This document shows positions 12,627-22,700 of a stretch of 64,000 nt of DNA, in pieces. The notes under the pieces were generated by a model that saw only the letters and a list, made by a program, of their open reading frames with translations, did no database searches and was not told the origin of the DNA. The stretch spans positions 57,217,174-57,281,173 of the forward strand of contig CM059975.1 of assembly GCA_030490835.1 (NCBI GenBank), written 5' to 3'. Each line of letters begins with the position of its first letter. Position 1 is the stretch's first letter. The translations under genes were made by a program, and so were the position numbers. The stretch comes from Annona cherimola (lineage: Eukaryota > Streptophyta > Magnoliopsida > Magnoliales > Annonaceae).

Positions 12627-12640
12627 ATCTCCCCCTTTTC
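12627..12640 (-). other. Polypurine tract of element 1
   Basis: GAAAAGGGGGAGAT on the minus strand, directly abutting the 3' LTR. Primes plus-strand synthesis. Confidence 0.85.
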
Positions 12641-13020
12641 GATGATTGACAAAACTTCATTTGAGTTGATACCTTTCAAAAATTTCAAACATATTCATTT
12701 GAGAAAACAGAGCATATAGGTATCGTTGAACATATAATTTAGAGTTTTGAGAACATTTAATCATTTTGGCATAGAGTATGCTTGAATATCTTACAAGCCA
12801 TATATTAAGTATTAATCATTAAGAGTACGTTGTATTGTAATCATTGATCAAATATATCATTCATTCAACTCTGTATCAATCATATATAAACCAATTATCA
12901 TATCAAACATCATTTCATATATATATGAAGTTTCATTACAGAATACAATGAAGCATAAATGAAACTATCCTAGATACAAACTACCCAACCCAAAAATAAA
13001 AACACTCAAATCTAACCTGT

Positions 13021-13037
13021 CTTCCTCCCCCTTTTTG
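13021..13037 (-). other. Second, upstream polypurine tract of element 1
   Basis: CAAAAAGGGGGAGGAAG on the minus strand, about 395 bp from the LTR and a few bases past the ORF3 stop. Repeated polypurine tracts are a recognised Sirevirus trait. Confidence 0.65.
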
Positions 13038-13041
13038 TCAA

Positions 13042-14616
13042 TCATTCAAAAAGTACTAAAGACTTGGTAAATTGAAATTGAGAGATGGGATAGAGAATAG
13101 GTTTGATGGGACAATGATGGGCCGAGGAGTAAACAAGAGAAGCGTGATCGGGAGTTGCCTCTCTATGAACTGAACCCGACTCGTAGGGATCGAGTTCAGG
13201 CATGGGTCTCTTTTTATGATGGCCTGAGGCAAGATGATAGCGGATATGTCGCATTTCCCGCTCGATTCTATCTTGTCGGGAATGCATATCTTCAAGTGCA
13301 TTAAGGACACCGGTGACAAGACTTGTCATCCGGTTTTCTTGTTGTCCCATTTCAGCCCTCATGGCTATGATTTCATCTTTCAAATCCTTTAGGGTGACCT
13401 CCTCAGAAGAGGTTGGAGGCACCCGTTCTCTTGCAGCGGACCCTTGTGGAGAATAGGATCCGTGCGATATGGGAGATGCTGGCTCCTCTTAAGCAGGTGG
13501 TGCCGCGGGAGGTTGCTCCCCCTCAGCTTGTGCATTGTCTGCTTGCTCTTCTTCTGTAGCTTCATGCCTTAGTTCAAGCAGATTGATCTTCATTCTCTGG
13601 ATTAGTGCTTTATTTATGGCATTTGTGGATTTGAGCACTTCGAAAGGCTCGCCTTCAATATCCACTTTGAAGAATTCCAAAATCTTTGTGATCCATGTGC
13701 CATAGGGAAGGACTCCTCGTGGGTTGTCCTTTCTATTTCCCAAGGCTTCTAGAAATAATTTGGGTATGCTCACTTTGACCCTGTTGGCCACTTTCCATAA
13801 TATCCCAGCTTCCTGTGGATTCAATTGATTTCTTCCACCGCCCTTTGGGTAGATGCAGTGTGCAATGAGAAGCCTTAGTACCCGAAGTCTGGGTGACAAA
13901 TCCATGTACCGAAGGAATTTGATTCCCGGATGGTACTTGTTGCTCCGGGTGAGCTGATTATACATTTGATCCATTGTGAGGTCTTCTGGAATAGGCTCAT
14001 CCTCATACGGGACTCCAAGTATGTGTCCTAAATGACTCATTACTTCAGTCGGTCCTGCAACTATTCCGATTCCAAGATCCATTTCGACTCCTTTGACAAA
14101 TGTTCCAAAGTATTCTTCATCCCAAAGATAATAAAACATTCGAGTAAGATCTGGATAGACCCTTTCGTCTTCCTTTAGCAAATTAGTCCATCCTTGAAAA
14201 TCCAATAGATCTTCTATGTCGGATCCATATTCTTTCAGGAAATTAAAATCTATAATCTTGGGTATGAATACCTTCCGTTCGTAGAACTTTTTGTAGAATC
14301 GGCTATGTTGGAGCTCGGTTTTGAAGTAGGTAGTGGACATCTTCAATACTTGGGCTTTTCCAGCTCCAGTGCCCCTTCTGCTCGTTCCGGATTGTGTGCT
14401 CTGTGAGGTTTGTTGATTTTCTGACCTGGGTGCTTGATCAGATGATTGAGTGGAGGTTTGGAATCGAACCCGTTTACCCGTCGAAGTTGAGGGTTCTTCT
14501 CGAACCCGTTTTGCAGGTGTCCTAGCTCTCCTAGGGACTTCTTCCTCAGTGTGAGATGTGGGAGGTCTAGGCACAGGCTTTTTTGATGGTTTGGAGACAG
14601 CTTTCTTCGGGGCCAT
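13042..14616 (-). pseudogene. ORF3: PF20167-like transposon protein with C-terminal coiled coil, one stop codon
   Basis: Extra gene between pol and the 3' LTR. ATG at 14616; open for 375 codons to a UAA at 13489-13491. The same frame then stays open to 13042, so one nonsense change splits a protein of about 524 residues. Residues 1-90 are low-complexity, basic and Ser/Thr/Pro-rich, with KRVR-type clusters that could be nuclear signals. Residues about 95-345 resemble the 'putative plant transposon protein' family (PF20167) as I remember it: a GW motif, an FY..L stretch, a VKGVEMDL-like segment and an HCIYPKGGG-like segment. The part after the stop has heptad-like E/R/M/L spacing and probably forms a coiled coil. 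No signal peptide or membrane segment is visible, so it is not envelope-like. Function is unknown. The frame differs from pol, so it needs its own initiation. Element 2 lacks it. Confidence 0.75.
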
Positions 14617-14915
14617 TGAGATAGGAATTGGGGTTTGAAATAGGAAAATGAAGACTAGAAAAAACTTGAGAGATTTTTGAGAATGGGAGGAGAAATGAGA
14701 GAGTAGTTGAGGGATGGAGGAAACGGATTGAGAGAGTTGGGAGAAGATATCAAGGAGAGAGGCAGTGAGAGAGTAGGAGTCGCCGGAGAGGGAGAGGATT
14801 CCCGGAGAGAAAAAAGGAAATCGCCGGAGGAAAGAAAAACAGGGAGGCCGGAAAAAATGAGGAAGAAAGAAAAGAAGAGAGAAGCAAAAGAAAAAAAAAA
14901 AGGCTCAGAAGTCGG
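14617..14915 (-). promoter_or_regulatory. Pyrimidine-rich leader upstream of ORF3
   Basis: On the minus strand this is about 300 nt of almost continuous C/T with many CTCTC runs, ending in a normal ATG context (TCTCAATGGCC). It resembles a plant 5' UTR with Y-patch core promoter elements. The antisense open frame at 14707-14952 (81 aa of Arg, Glu and Lys) is only its complement. Promoter function is inferred. Confidence 0.5.
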
Positions 14916-14932
14916 ACGGTCGCGCGCGCGGA

Positions 14933-15066
14933 GTCGACTTTGCCCTAGGTGAAGTCGACTTCGGTCCTTCTGGAGTCGACTTCGCCTGGAGACGGAGTCG
15001 ACTTCGACCCTAGCGGAGTCGACTTCGCTTCTAAAGCGGAGTCGACCTGGCGTCCCTGGAGTCGAC
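14933..15066 (-). promoter_or_regulatory. Seven GTCGAC palindromes at about 21-bp spacing
   Basis: GTCGAC starts at 14933, 14954, 14975, 14997, 15018, 15041 and 15061, with spacings of 21, 21, 22, 21, 23 and 20 bp. Most are in the context GGAGTCGACTTCG. It lies between the pol stop and the ORF3 leader. The same motif is clustered in U3 of the LTRs. Sites two helical turns apart would face the same side of the DNA. Confidence 0.65.
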
Positions 15067-15116
15067 TTGACTCATCGACTTGACATTTTCCAATTTAATT
15101 TTCTTATGAATTTTTC

Positions 15117-18100
15117 CTAGTTAAGCTCTATCATCCCCATATCATTCCTAATCTTATAAAATGAATCTTTGGCTAGAGGTTTGGTAAAGATATCAGCAAT
15201 TTGGTCTTCTGTTTTCACATATTCTAAGCACACATCATGATTTTCAACATGTTCTCTAATAAAATGGTGTCTTACATCAATATGTTTAGTTCTTGAATGC
15301 AGTACAGGATTTTTAGTTAAACATATTGCACTTGTATTATCACATCTAATTGGAATATCAACATATTCAATACCATAATCCTTTAATTGTTGTTTCATCC
15401 AAAGTAGTTGGGCACAACAACTACCGGCGGCTATGTATTCGGCTTCCGCAGTAGATAGTGCAACACTTGTTTGTTTTCTTGAATGCCATGAAACTAGCAT
15501 ATGTCCAAGAAATTGACAAGTTCCACTGGTACTTTTTCTATCCACTTTATATCCGGCAAAGTCTGCATCCGAATAGCCGATTAGATCAAAGGTTGACCCC
15601 TTTGGATACCATAGTCCAAGGTTTGTAGTTTTTATCAAATATTTAAAAATTCTTTTTACAGTAAGTAGATGTGATTCTTTGGGACATGCATGAAATCTAG
15701 AGCACATACAAACACTAAATAAGATATCGGGTCTAGAAGCAGTTAAATAAAGCAAAGATCCTATCATGCTCCTATAAAGCTTTTGATCGATACTTTTACC
15801 GTTTTCATCCGTGTCGATTTTGATTGTTGAGCTCATTGGAGTGTTTGCTCCTTTGCTATTCTGCATTCCAAATTTCTTGAGCATCTCTTTGACATACTTG
15901 GACTGGTTCAGAAATATTCCTTCACTTTGTTGCTTGATTTGTAGTCCAAGGAAGAAATTTAATTCTCCCATCATGCTCATTTCGAATTCATTCTGCATAA
16001 TCTTAGAAAATTCTTGGCATAGATTTTCGTCAGTAGCACCGAAGATTATGTCATCTACATAAATTTGTACAATTAAAATATTGCTATTTTTATATTTGAT
16101 GAACAAAGTAGTGTCAACTTTCCCTCTTTGAAATTCATGATCAATCAAAAATTTGTTCAACCTTTCATACCAAGCTCTTGGAGCTTGTTTTAATCCATAT
16201 AGTGCTTTGGTCAATTTATACACATATTTTGATTGATCCTTATCTTCAAAACCAGGGGGTTGTTCAATATATACTTCTTCATTCAAATAGCCATTCAAGA
16301 ATGCACTCTTCACATCCATTTGGAACAATTTGAAATTCATATGTGAAGCGAATGCTAATAAGATACGTATGGCTTCTAATCTAGCCACGGGTGCATATGA
16401 TTCTTCAAAATCAATTCCTTCTTCTTGGGAGTACCCTTTGGCTACTAATCGTGCCTTGTTTCTAACTACAAGACCGCTTTCGTCTAATTTGTTCCTAAAT
16501 ACCCATTTTGTACCAATGACTATATGATTGTTTGGTCTAGGAACTAAATGCCATACATTGTTTCTTTCGAATTGATTTAGCTCTTCTTGCATTGAAATAA
16601 CCCAATGTTCATCATTAAGAGCTTGTTCAATGGTATTTGGTTCAATTTTCGATACAAACGCATATTGGCCATAAACGTTTTGTTTTGATCTTCTAGTTTT
16701 TACTCCTTCATATATGTTTCCAATAACTTGTTCAATTGGATGGGCATTTTTGAACTTTAAATCAGTTGGAGGTTTGTAAGAGTCATTACCTTCACTTACC
16801 TCTTCCTCCTCTGGATTTTCTGGCTTGAGCTCGAGTTCCTTTGGTTGTTCTTTGCTTTTTGTCTCATCTGCATCACTTAGTTCATCCTCCTTTCTCGGAC
16901 TTTGGTTAATTTCATCAAATACAACATGTATGGATTCTTCTACAACTTGATTTCGTTTGTTGAATACTCTATATGCTTTGCTATTTGAAGAATAACCAAG
17001 GAATATAGCCTCATCGCTTTTGGTATCTAATTTACCCAAATTGGTTTTTCCATTATTTAAAACATAGCATGTACATCCAAAAGCATGAAAATATGAGATA
17101 TTTGGTTTCCTTCCTTTCCATAGTTCATATGGGGTCTTTTTCAAGATTGCTCGAATGGTAACTCGGTTCAAAACATGACAAGCTGTACTCACAGCTTCAC
17201 CCCAAAATTTCTTGGATAAATTGCTCTCATTTAGCATAGTTCTAGCCATCTCTTGTATAGTTCTATTTTTCCTTTCAACTACTCCATTTTGTTGTGGAGT
17301 TCTTGGTGCAGAAAATGTGTGGTGAATTCCTTTCCCATTACAAAATTCCATGAATCGTTTGTTTTCGAATTCGCCACCATGATCGCTTCTTATGGTCACA
17401 ATAGTACTCTGTTTTTCATTTTGCACCAAATTCACAAAAGTTGCAAACATAGAGAAGGCTTCATCTTTACTAGCTAAGAGAATTATCCATGTGAATCTTG
17501 AAAAATCATCAACTATGACAAATACATATTTCTTTCCACCAATGGTTAGAATGTCGGATGGCCCGTATAGATCCATATGTAGCAATTCAAGTGGCTTAGT
17601 GGTGGAAATTTCCTTTTTGGTAGAGAAAGGCATCTTGGGTTGTTTTGATAATTGACATGCCTTGCAAATCTTGTCTTTGTCATATTTCAATCTTGGTAAT
17701 CCTTCTACCAAACTCTTTTTCCATAGGGTTTTTATGTTGCCCATGTTTATATGTCCAAGCCTCTTGTGCCAAACCCATGGATCGTTATCAATAGCCATTA
17801 GACATTGACCATCTAATTCATCAAGTGAAACCAGATAAATATTTCCATGTCTTTTACCACTAAACATGATATGTTCTCCATCAAATACATTACATATAGA
17901 TGATTCAAACACAACTTTGTATCCTTTATCACATAATTGGCTAATGCTCATTAAATTGTGTTTGAGTCCTTCAACAAACAAAACATCTTCCATGCATGTA
18001 TTTGAAATACTATGTATATTTCCTTTACCTTTAATTTTACCTTTTTCATTATTGCCAAAGGCAACCATTCCATCATTACACGGCTTAAGTTTATGAAACA

Positions 18101-18143
18101 AACTTCTTTCACCGGTCATATGCCTTGAACATCCGCTATCCAT
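15117..18143 (-). CDS. pol: Element 1 pol (protease, integrase, RT, RNase H)
   Basis: Copia polyprotein part, 1008 codons from the Met of [13 protein letters not shown]; the frame is open about 60 nt further upstream, so the true N-terminus lies before it. The protease DSG is at residues 2-4. The zinc-binding GAG-pre-integrase has H126, H131, C160 and C163. The integrase triad is D191, D254 and E290 (D,D-35-E spacing). RT has QMDVKSAF with D610 and YVDD at 695-698. RNase H has D859, E900 and D935. The C-terminus reads MGMIELN and stops at UAG. No internal stop or frameshift. It replicates the element: cleavage of the polyprotein, cDNA synthesis in the particle, and integration. It lies in the +1 frame relative to the end of gag. 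Confidence 0.95.
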   Translation of the reverse strand: MDSGCSRHMTGERSLFHKLKPCNDGMVAFGNNEKGKIKGKGNIHSISNTCMEDVLFVEGLKHNLMSISQLCDKGYKVVFESSICNVFDGEHIMFSGKRHGNIYLVSLDELDGQCLMAIDNDPWVWHKRLGHINMGNIKTLWKKSLVEGLPRLKYDKDKICKACQLSKQPKMPFSTKKEISTTKPLELLHMDLYGPSDILTIGGKKYVFVIVDDFSRFTWIILLASKDEAFSMFATFVNLVQNEKQSTIVTIRSDHGGEFENKRFMEFCNGKGIHHTFSAPRTPQQNGVVERKNRTIQEMARTMLNESNLSKKFWGEAVSTACHVLNRVTIRAILKKTPYELWKGRKPNISYFHAFGCTCYVLNNGKTNLGKLDTKSDEAIFLGYSSNSKAYRVFNKRNQVVEESIHVVFDEINQSPRKEDELSDADETKSKEQPKELELKPENPEEEEVSEGNDSYKPPTDLKFKNAHPIEQVIGNIYEGVKTRRSKQNVYGQYAFVSKIEPNTIEQALNDEHWVISMQEELNQFERNNVWHLVPRPNNHIVIGTKWVFRNKLDESGLVVRNKARLVAKGYSQEEGIDFEESYAPVARLEAIRILLAFASHMNFKLFQMDVKSAFLNGYLNEEVYIEQPPGFEDKDQSKYVYKLTKALYGLKQAPRAWYERLNKFLIDHEFQRGKVDTTLFIKYKNSNILIVQIYVDDIIFGATDENLCQEFSKIMQNEFEMSMMGELNFFLGLQIKQQSEGIFLNQSKYVKEMLKKFGMQNSKGANTPMSSTIKIDTDENGKSIDQKLYRSMIGSLLYLTASRPDILFSVCMCSRFHACPKESHLLTVKRIFKYLIKTTNLGLWYPKGSTFDLIGYSDADFAGYKVDRKSTSGTCQFLGHMLVSWHSRKQTSVALSTAEAEYIAAGSCCAQLLWMKQQLKDYGIEYVDIPIRCDNTSAICLTKNPVLHSRTKHIDVRHHFIREHVENHDVCLEYVKTEDQIADIFTKPLAKDSFYKIRNDMGMIELN

Positions 18144-18179
18144 GAACCATTCATTGTTTGCCTTTGCCTTAAAACATGT

Positions 18180-18216
18180 CTGAAAAATAAGGAAATAAAT
18201 CTTATCTTTTTGGTAC
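18180..18216 (-). other. gag/pol junction: +1 offset and 37-nt GT..AG segment
   Basis: The gag frame ends WVPKR-UAA (18204-18202). The pol frame is open across it, starting after a UAA about 20 nt upstream. The 37-nt stretch from GTACC to TTTTTCAG, if removed, would join gag to pol in frame. Element 2 has the same layout at 57902-57938. Frameshifting or splicing is possible; neither is shown. Confidence 0.5.
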
Positions 18217-19981
18217 CCATTTTATGGGTCCATTTGGGTTAGTAATAGAATCTAATCTAAGTTGATCTAACTTTGAAAGCCCAAATCTTGTGTTTCTTGG
18301 AACCCAAACTAATTTAGCACCATGGTCATATAGTTTCTTAAAATTACATTTGTAAGTTTTATGACCCATCTTATTGCAGAAATTACAAGCCAAAGGTAAT
18401 CTTGGAGTAGGTCTCCAAGCATACAAAGGTTCAATCATTGGTCTTTTAGTCCACTTAAAATTTTTCTTTTGTGGCTTGTATATAGATGCAGTTTTAGTTT
18501 GATATTTCTCAAGTAATTTCATATTTGATTTGCTACTTTCTCCTTGCTCAAATGTATGATACCCAAGACCTCTTTTATGTGTTTGGGAGGTCATATTCAA
18601 AAACATTTTGACGCTTTCTCCTGGATTAGAGAACTTGGCTAATGATTCATTTAATGATTTGTTCTCCTTTTTTAGCAAATCATTTTCTTCTGCAAGTTTA
18701 CCATTTATAATTATTACTGCATCACATTGTTTTTTCTTGATTGTAAACTTGCTTCCTAATTTCTTCATTTCTTCATATAAAGAATCATATGCCATTTGTA
18801 GCTCATCTAATTCAGCACATTTGAGGCATTCATGAGAGGAAGAATAACTTGAATTAGGAAGGGAGAATTTGGAACTTACCTCTTCATTGCTTGTGCATTT
18901 TGTTGAGGTATTTTGTTCTCCTTGCTCGATTTGTGCCATACAGCAAATTCTCGCACATTCTTCCGCTTCGATTTCGTCGGTTGAGGAGCTACTCGTTGTA
19001 GATTCCTCGTCATTCACGTACATGCCTCTTCCTTTATATTTCTGAAATCTTCTATTGCCCCTCGATCCTTTCTTTGTTCTTTTGCCTTGATTTCTTCGGG
19101 AGTTGGACATTGGGCTTGCATATGTCCCGAACTACCGCATCGGTAGCACTTGGTTGATTCTTTCTTCTTCTCTTGGGGAGTTCTTTCTTTGAAGCTTCTG
19201 AAATTTTTTCCTTTCCTCACAAATTTTCTGAATCGTTTTGTGAGTAGAGCAATCTCGTCGTCATTTTGAGAAGAAGATGTGTCATCGGTGTCTTGTGCGG
19301 CTTTTAAGGCAATTACTCTTTTGCCCCTGTGTTGATCTTCATTCCTTTTCTTAATTAGCTCATGTGACATAAGTGAGCTAATTAAGTTTTCAAGCTTCAG
19401 CGTGTTGAGGTCTTTGGCTTCTTCAATTGCAGTGATCTTTGGAGTCCATGATTCGGGTAGAGCTCTTAAAATCTTCATGACCTGCTCAGATTCAGATATT
19501 GCTTTTCCAAGACCTTTTAAAGCATTAGTAATCTTAGAGAATCTAGCAAACATTTTAGAAATATTTTCTGTTTCTAGCATTCTAAAGTTCTCTAGTTCTC
19601 CAATCAAAATATTCCTTCTCGTCCCTTGGACTTGAGAAGTTCCTTCGTAGATAGAGGTTAGTGTATCCCATATCTCTTTGGCGGTTAAGCAAGAGGATAC
19701 TCTATCATACTCGGAGGCAGTGAGAGCACAAAATAAGGAGTTCATAGCTTTGGCATTGCTCTTCACTATTCTTACTTCCTCATCGGTCCATTTGGAAGCT
19801 CGTTCATCGGTAGGCAATTTTACTCCATCTTGGATAGCAATCCAAGAGTCCATATCGGTAGCCATGATGAGTTGCTTCATACGAAGCTTCCAATATCCAA
19901 AATATTCCCATCAAACAATGGTGGCCTTGTAAAGGATTGACCTTCAGCAAATGCGGGAACGGAAGTAGATTGGGATGCCAT
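18202..19981 (-). pseudogene. gag: Element 1 gag, frameshifted twice
   Basis: Sirevirus-type nucleocapsid precursor that forms the particle and packages the RNA. ATG at 19981 (MASQSTS). The frame is lost near 19905, where one base is missing relative to element 2 and FDGNNF is disrupted. It is open again from 19880 to 19014 (288 codons, UBN2-type gag core ending in the zinc knuckle CYRCGSSGHMQAQC). A second shift between 19110 and 19014 moves to the frame 19110-18202. That part holds an acidic Ser-rich segment, a coiled-coil-like stretch, a second knuckle CNFCNKMGHKTYKC and the C-terminal WVPKR. In element 2 the first zinc-knuckle region and GRGMYVN are in one frame, so the second shift is an indel in this copy. 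Sequencing error in short runs cannot be excluded. Confidence 0.85.
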
Positions 19982-20015
19982 TTCAATAAGATCTCTTTGA
20001 TAAACTCAAAGACCT

Positions 20016-20027
20016 GCTCTGATACCA
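20016..20027 (-). other. Primer binding site, initiator Met-tRNA
   Basis: TGGTATCAGAGC on the minus strand, two bases inside the 5' LTR. This is the standard copia match to the 3' end of tRNA-iMet. Confidence 0.95.
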
Positions 20028-20029
20028 CT

Positions 20030-21778
20030 TGTTGGTCCCGAGTTGATGGCTAAACCCAAGAGGGGAGGGGTGAATTGGGTTCTTTAAAATTTCTTTGGTA
20101 AACTTAAAGATCTTAACCCCTTGAAAAAATTAATCCCCTTTTTAAGCGAATGGAGAACAAATAAGATAAAGCAGTAAAAATAAGTAGAACACAAGATTTA
20201 TAGTGGTTCGGGCAAACCTTCCCTACTCCACTCTTCCAAGCTCACACTCCGTTGTGACTTGGGTTCCACTATGTATTCCAAGAATACACTTAGAGTCACC
20301 GCTCTTTTCTAGATTCAAAGCTCTAGGGGGCATATACAACTAGAGCCACTTGCTCTCTTCTAGATTCAAAGCTCTAGGGGGCATACACAACTAGAGCCAC
20401 TTGCTCTCTTCTAGATTCAAAGCTCTAGGGGGCATATACAATCACTTGCACAAGTAGGTGATGAGTCACACTCCAATCACACCCTACTTTGCATACACTT
20501 GATCTTAGCTACTCAAGCTAAATCAAGATTTATACAACCAAATAAAGAAATGAATAAAAACTACACTTTACAGATTTGTGTAGGCAGTTTTGAGCTCGAG
20601 GAAGAAATCAAAAATAGCTTGAATGATGATTGTTGAAGCAACTTGCAGTTTGAAGCTCTTTCTTCCCTTGAAACACTCAAATATGGAGAAAAGGTATTTG
20701 AAAGTCTTTCTTGCACTTCTTTTCTTTCTTTGATCTTTAGAGTAGTGTCTCTTTTCTTTTCTTACGTTCATTTGAATGTCCTTTTATAGATTGAGGAAAA
20801 TATGAACGTTGTAGAAGTGGTTGGCGTGCAATAAATGAACTCCAACGTTCAAAAATTTGACCGTTATTCTCCAAGTCCAAGATGAAGTCGACTTGGCCTG
20901 CGACTTGGCTTCCAAGTCGCACATGGAGTCGACTTGGCCTGCGACTTGGGTTCTTCAGAAACTCAAGTCTGAGACTTGGGTCGACTTGGCTTTCAGACTT
21001 CAACTCAAGTCGATCCTGAAGTCGACTTGGGTTGCGACTTGGCTTGGTCTATTGCAGAAACGCCTTGATCTTCTTGAAATGTCTTGAGTCTTGCAAACCA
21101 TTTGAAAGCTTTGAGTTCTTGCATAATATATGTATGTTCCTTGCTTTGCTTTGGACTCACTTGGTCTTCATGACTTGGATTTTACTCCATTTGGAAGCTA
21201 GCTTGAAGATTTGCTTTGAGCTTGATAGACTTGATTTGAATGTAGAACATGATTCTTAACTTTGAAATTGACTCATTGCTTTTTCATCTTGATTCCTTGG
21301 ACTTCGAATGATAAATCCTCTTGAATATCATGAAAACAGCATCTTTGAAAGTTTGAACATCTCAAGTCGTGGATGGAGTCGACCTGGCCTGCGACTTCAC
21401 CCAAGTCGCACTGGAGTCGACTTCGTTTGCGACTTCGTTATGTTCGTTTCCACTTTTCAGCTCTGGATACTCTAAGTCGATGCTGGAGTCGACTTCGTCT
21501 GCGACTTGACTTCCCAAGTCGCAAGTGGAGTCGACTTGACCTGCGACTTCACCTGTTGCCTTTTGGGATTCATTCTCAAGTCGATATTTGAGTCGACTTT
21601 GGGATCGACTTCACCCAAGTCGAAGTCCAAGTCGACTTGGAGATCGACTTGACTTCTTTGCTTTCCTTAAACATTTGTCAAACATGTTAGTACTCTTTAT
21701 ATACTCAAATAAGTTCTTGTTAATCATCAAAACTCAGGCTTTGGTCAATTTAGATTATTTTGAACATTGTTTCCAACA
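20030..21778 (-). repeat. Element 1 5' LTR
   Basis: 1749 bp, offset exactly 9152 bp from the 3' LTR. Carries the same 51-bp triple repeat (20303-20442), TATA box (20781-20788) and GTCGAC clusters (20887-21636). Confidence 0.95.
20781..20788 (-). promoter_or_regulatory. TATA box of element 1 5' LTR (promoter copy)
   Basis: TATAAAAG on the minus strand, roughly 100 bp downstream in sense of the nearest GTCGAC site. As the 5' LTR copy it would drive the genomic transcript. Confidence 0.65.
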
Positions 21779-22499
21779 AAATTGTCTTGGAAATTACTTC
21801 GTTAAAAGCAAATCCTTTTAATGTTGAAAAATATTGAAACGCAAATGTTGAAAAGGTTGCGTTGAAAGGAAAATGAGTTTTTTTTTAAAATGATATTTGA
21901 AATAAATGTATTGAATAGTTTTATTTCAAGGTTTTGAAGTATTTTAAGGATATGTTTCAAAGGTTCTCTAAATATTAGATTATTTTGGAATTTCCAAAAT
22001 CCATTGTTTCGAGCAGGATTTAAGGAAGGCCAACACGATAAATTAATTTGAAAAACGATTTGAGTAATGTTCAAAGGATTATACAAGTCTATCACATATA
22101 GAAATGAACAATAAGACAGGTAAACAAAAGTATATGATATTAGATGAAAGTTTCAAATATTTTTAAAGACGTTTTGTCATTCAAAAATTATTTACAAAAA
22201 CGGTTAGAAAATATTGTTATTTTAAATGTTTCCTTGAATACTTCAAATGAGTTATGAAATATAAATGTTTTAAGGTTGGCCATCCTTACAAAACGTTTTG
22301 AGTATATAACTCGTTAACATGGGTTAAGCCCAGTTTTCAAGATTTGAAAGAAATACAAACTGAGGTCTGTAGTATTTGATAAAAGCATGATAGCATTAAG
22401 ATTTTAGAAAAGGAACACAGACTGTGGTCTGTGGTTTTTATAAAATCATGCTAGCATGTGAATGTGAAGGAAACGTGTGCACAAGGGTTATGTACTAGG

Positions 22500-22700
22500 T
22501 CTACTATAGAGGATATGCATACCGGACGCGGTTGCAAATTGGGCCCCCTTTGCATAGGCCGAGTCGCTTGAATAAGGCTAAATGCCGGCGGCGCCCTCCC
22601 TGCAATGGGAGATGGACACGGATAGCCGCCTGGCTCGTGGGCTATCATCTGGAAGGGTTTCTCTCCTAAGGAAGGATGATCACTTGATAAGTGTCACCTA
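22500..22700 (+). other. Conserved GC-rich block of family A LTR
   Basis: Part of the solo LTR 7998-23454. Contains GCCGGCGGCGCCCTCCC, GGGAG and the GTGTCACCTACCAG word shared with the blocks at 4156, 40270 and 49180. The 65-aa antisense open frame at 22451-22648 looks incidental. Confidence 0.6.

Larger units (their letters stand above)
10878..21778 (-). mobile_element. Copia element 1: complete Sirevirus-type retrotransposon with extra ORF3
   Basis: Full-length Ty1/copia element of 10,901 bp on the minus strand. The target duplication AAATT lies at 10873-10877 and 21779-21783. Order in sense: 5' LTR (20030-21778), Met-tRNA PBS, gag, pol with protease, integrase, RT and RNase H, a linker with a GTCGAC array, ORF3, two polypurine tracts, 3' LTR (10878-12626). 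The large gag with two zinc knuckles, the multiple polypurine tracts and the extra 3' ORF fit the Sirevirus (SIRE/Maximus) lineage. LTR identity is about 99.7% by eye. pol is open, but gag has two frameshifts and ORF3 one nonsense codon, so this copy is probably not autonomous. Confidence 0.95.

Noticed and set aside
11416..12645. Several open frames of 60-90 codons on both strands in the copia LTRs, repeated at 20568-21821, 46051-46988, 54546-55376 and 61576-62371
   Set aside because: They fall in the GTCGAC motif clusters, which lack stop codons in most frames. Frames on opposite strands overlap and none shows a protein signature.
13042..14616. ORF3 as a retroviral-type envelope gene
   Set aside because: No hydrophobic signal or membrane span and a strongly basic, low-complexity N-terminus.
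14707..14952. Charged 81-codon plus-strand ORF
   Set aside because: Complement of the pyrimidine-rich ORF3 leader; composition only.
15117..15119. Readthrough of the pol UAG into ORF3
   Set aside because: The codons after UAG soon meet another stop and ORF3 is in a different frame. UAG is kept in element 2, but its context is not a known leaky one.
18180..18216. A true 37-nt intron between gag and pol
   Set aside because: Too short for normal plant splicing; kept only as a finding about the junction.
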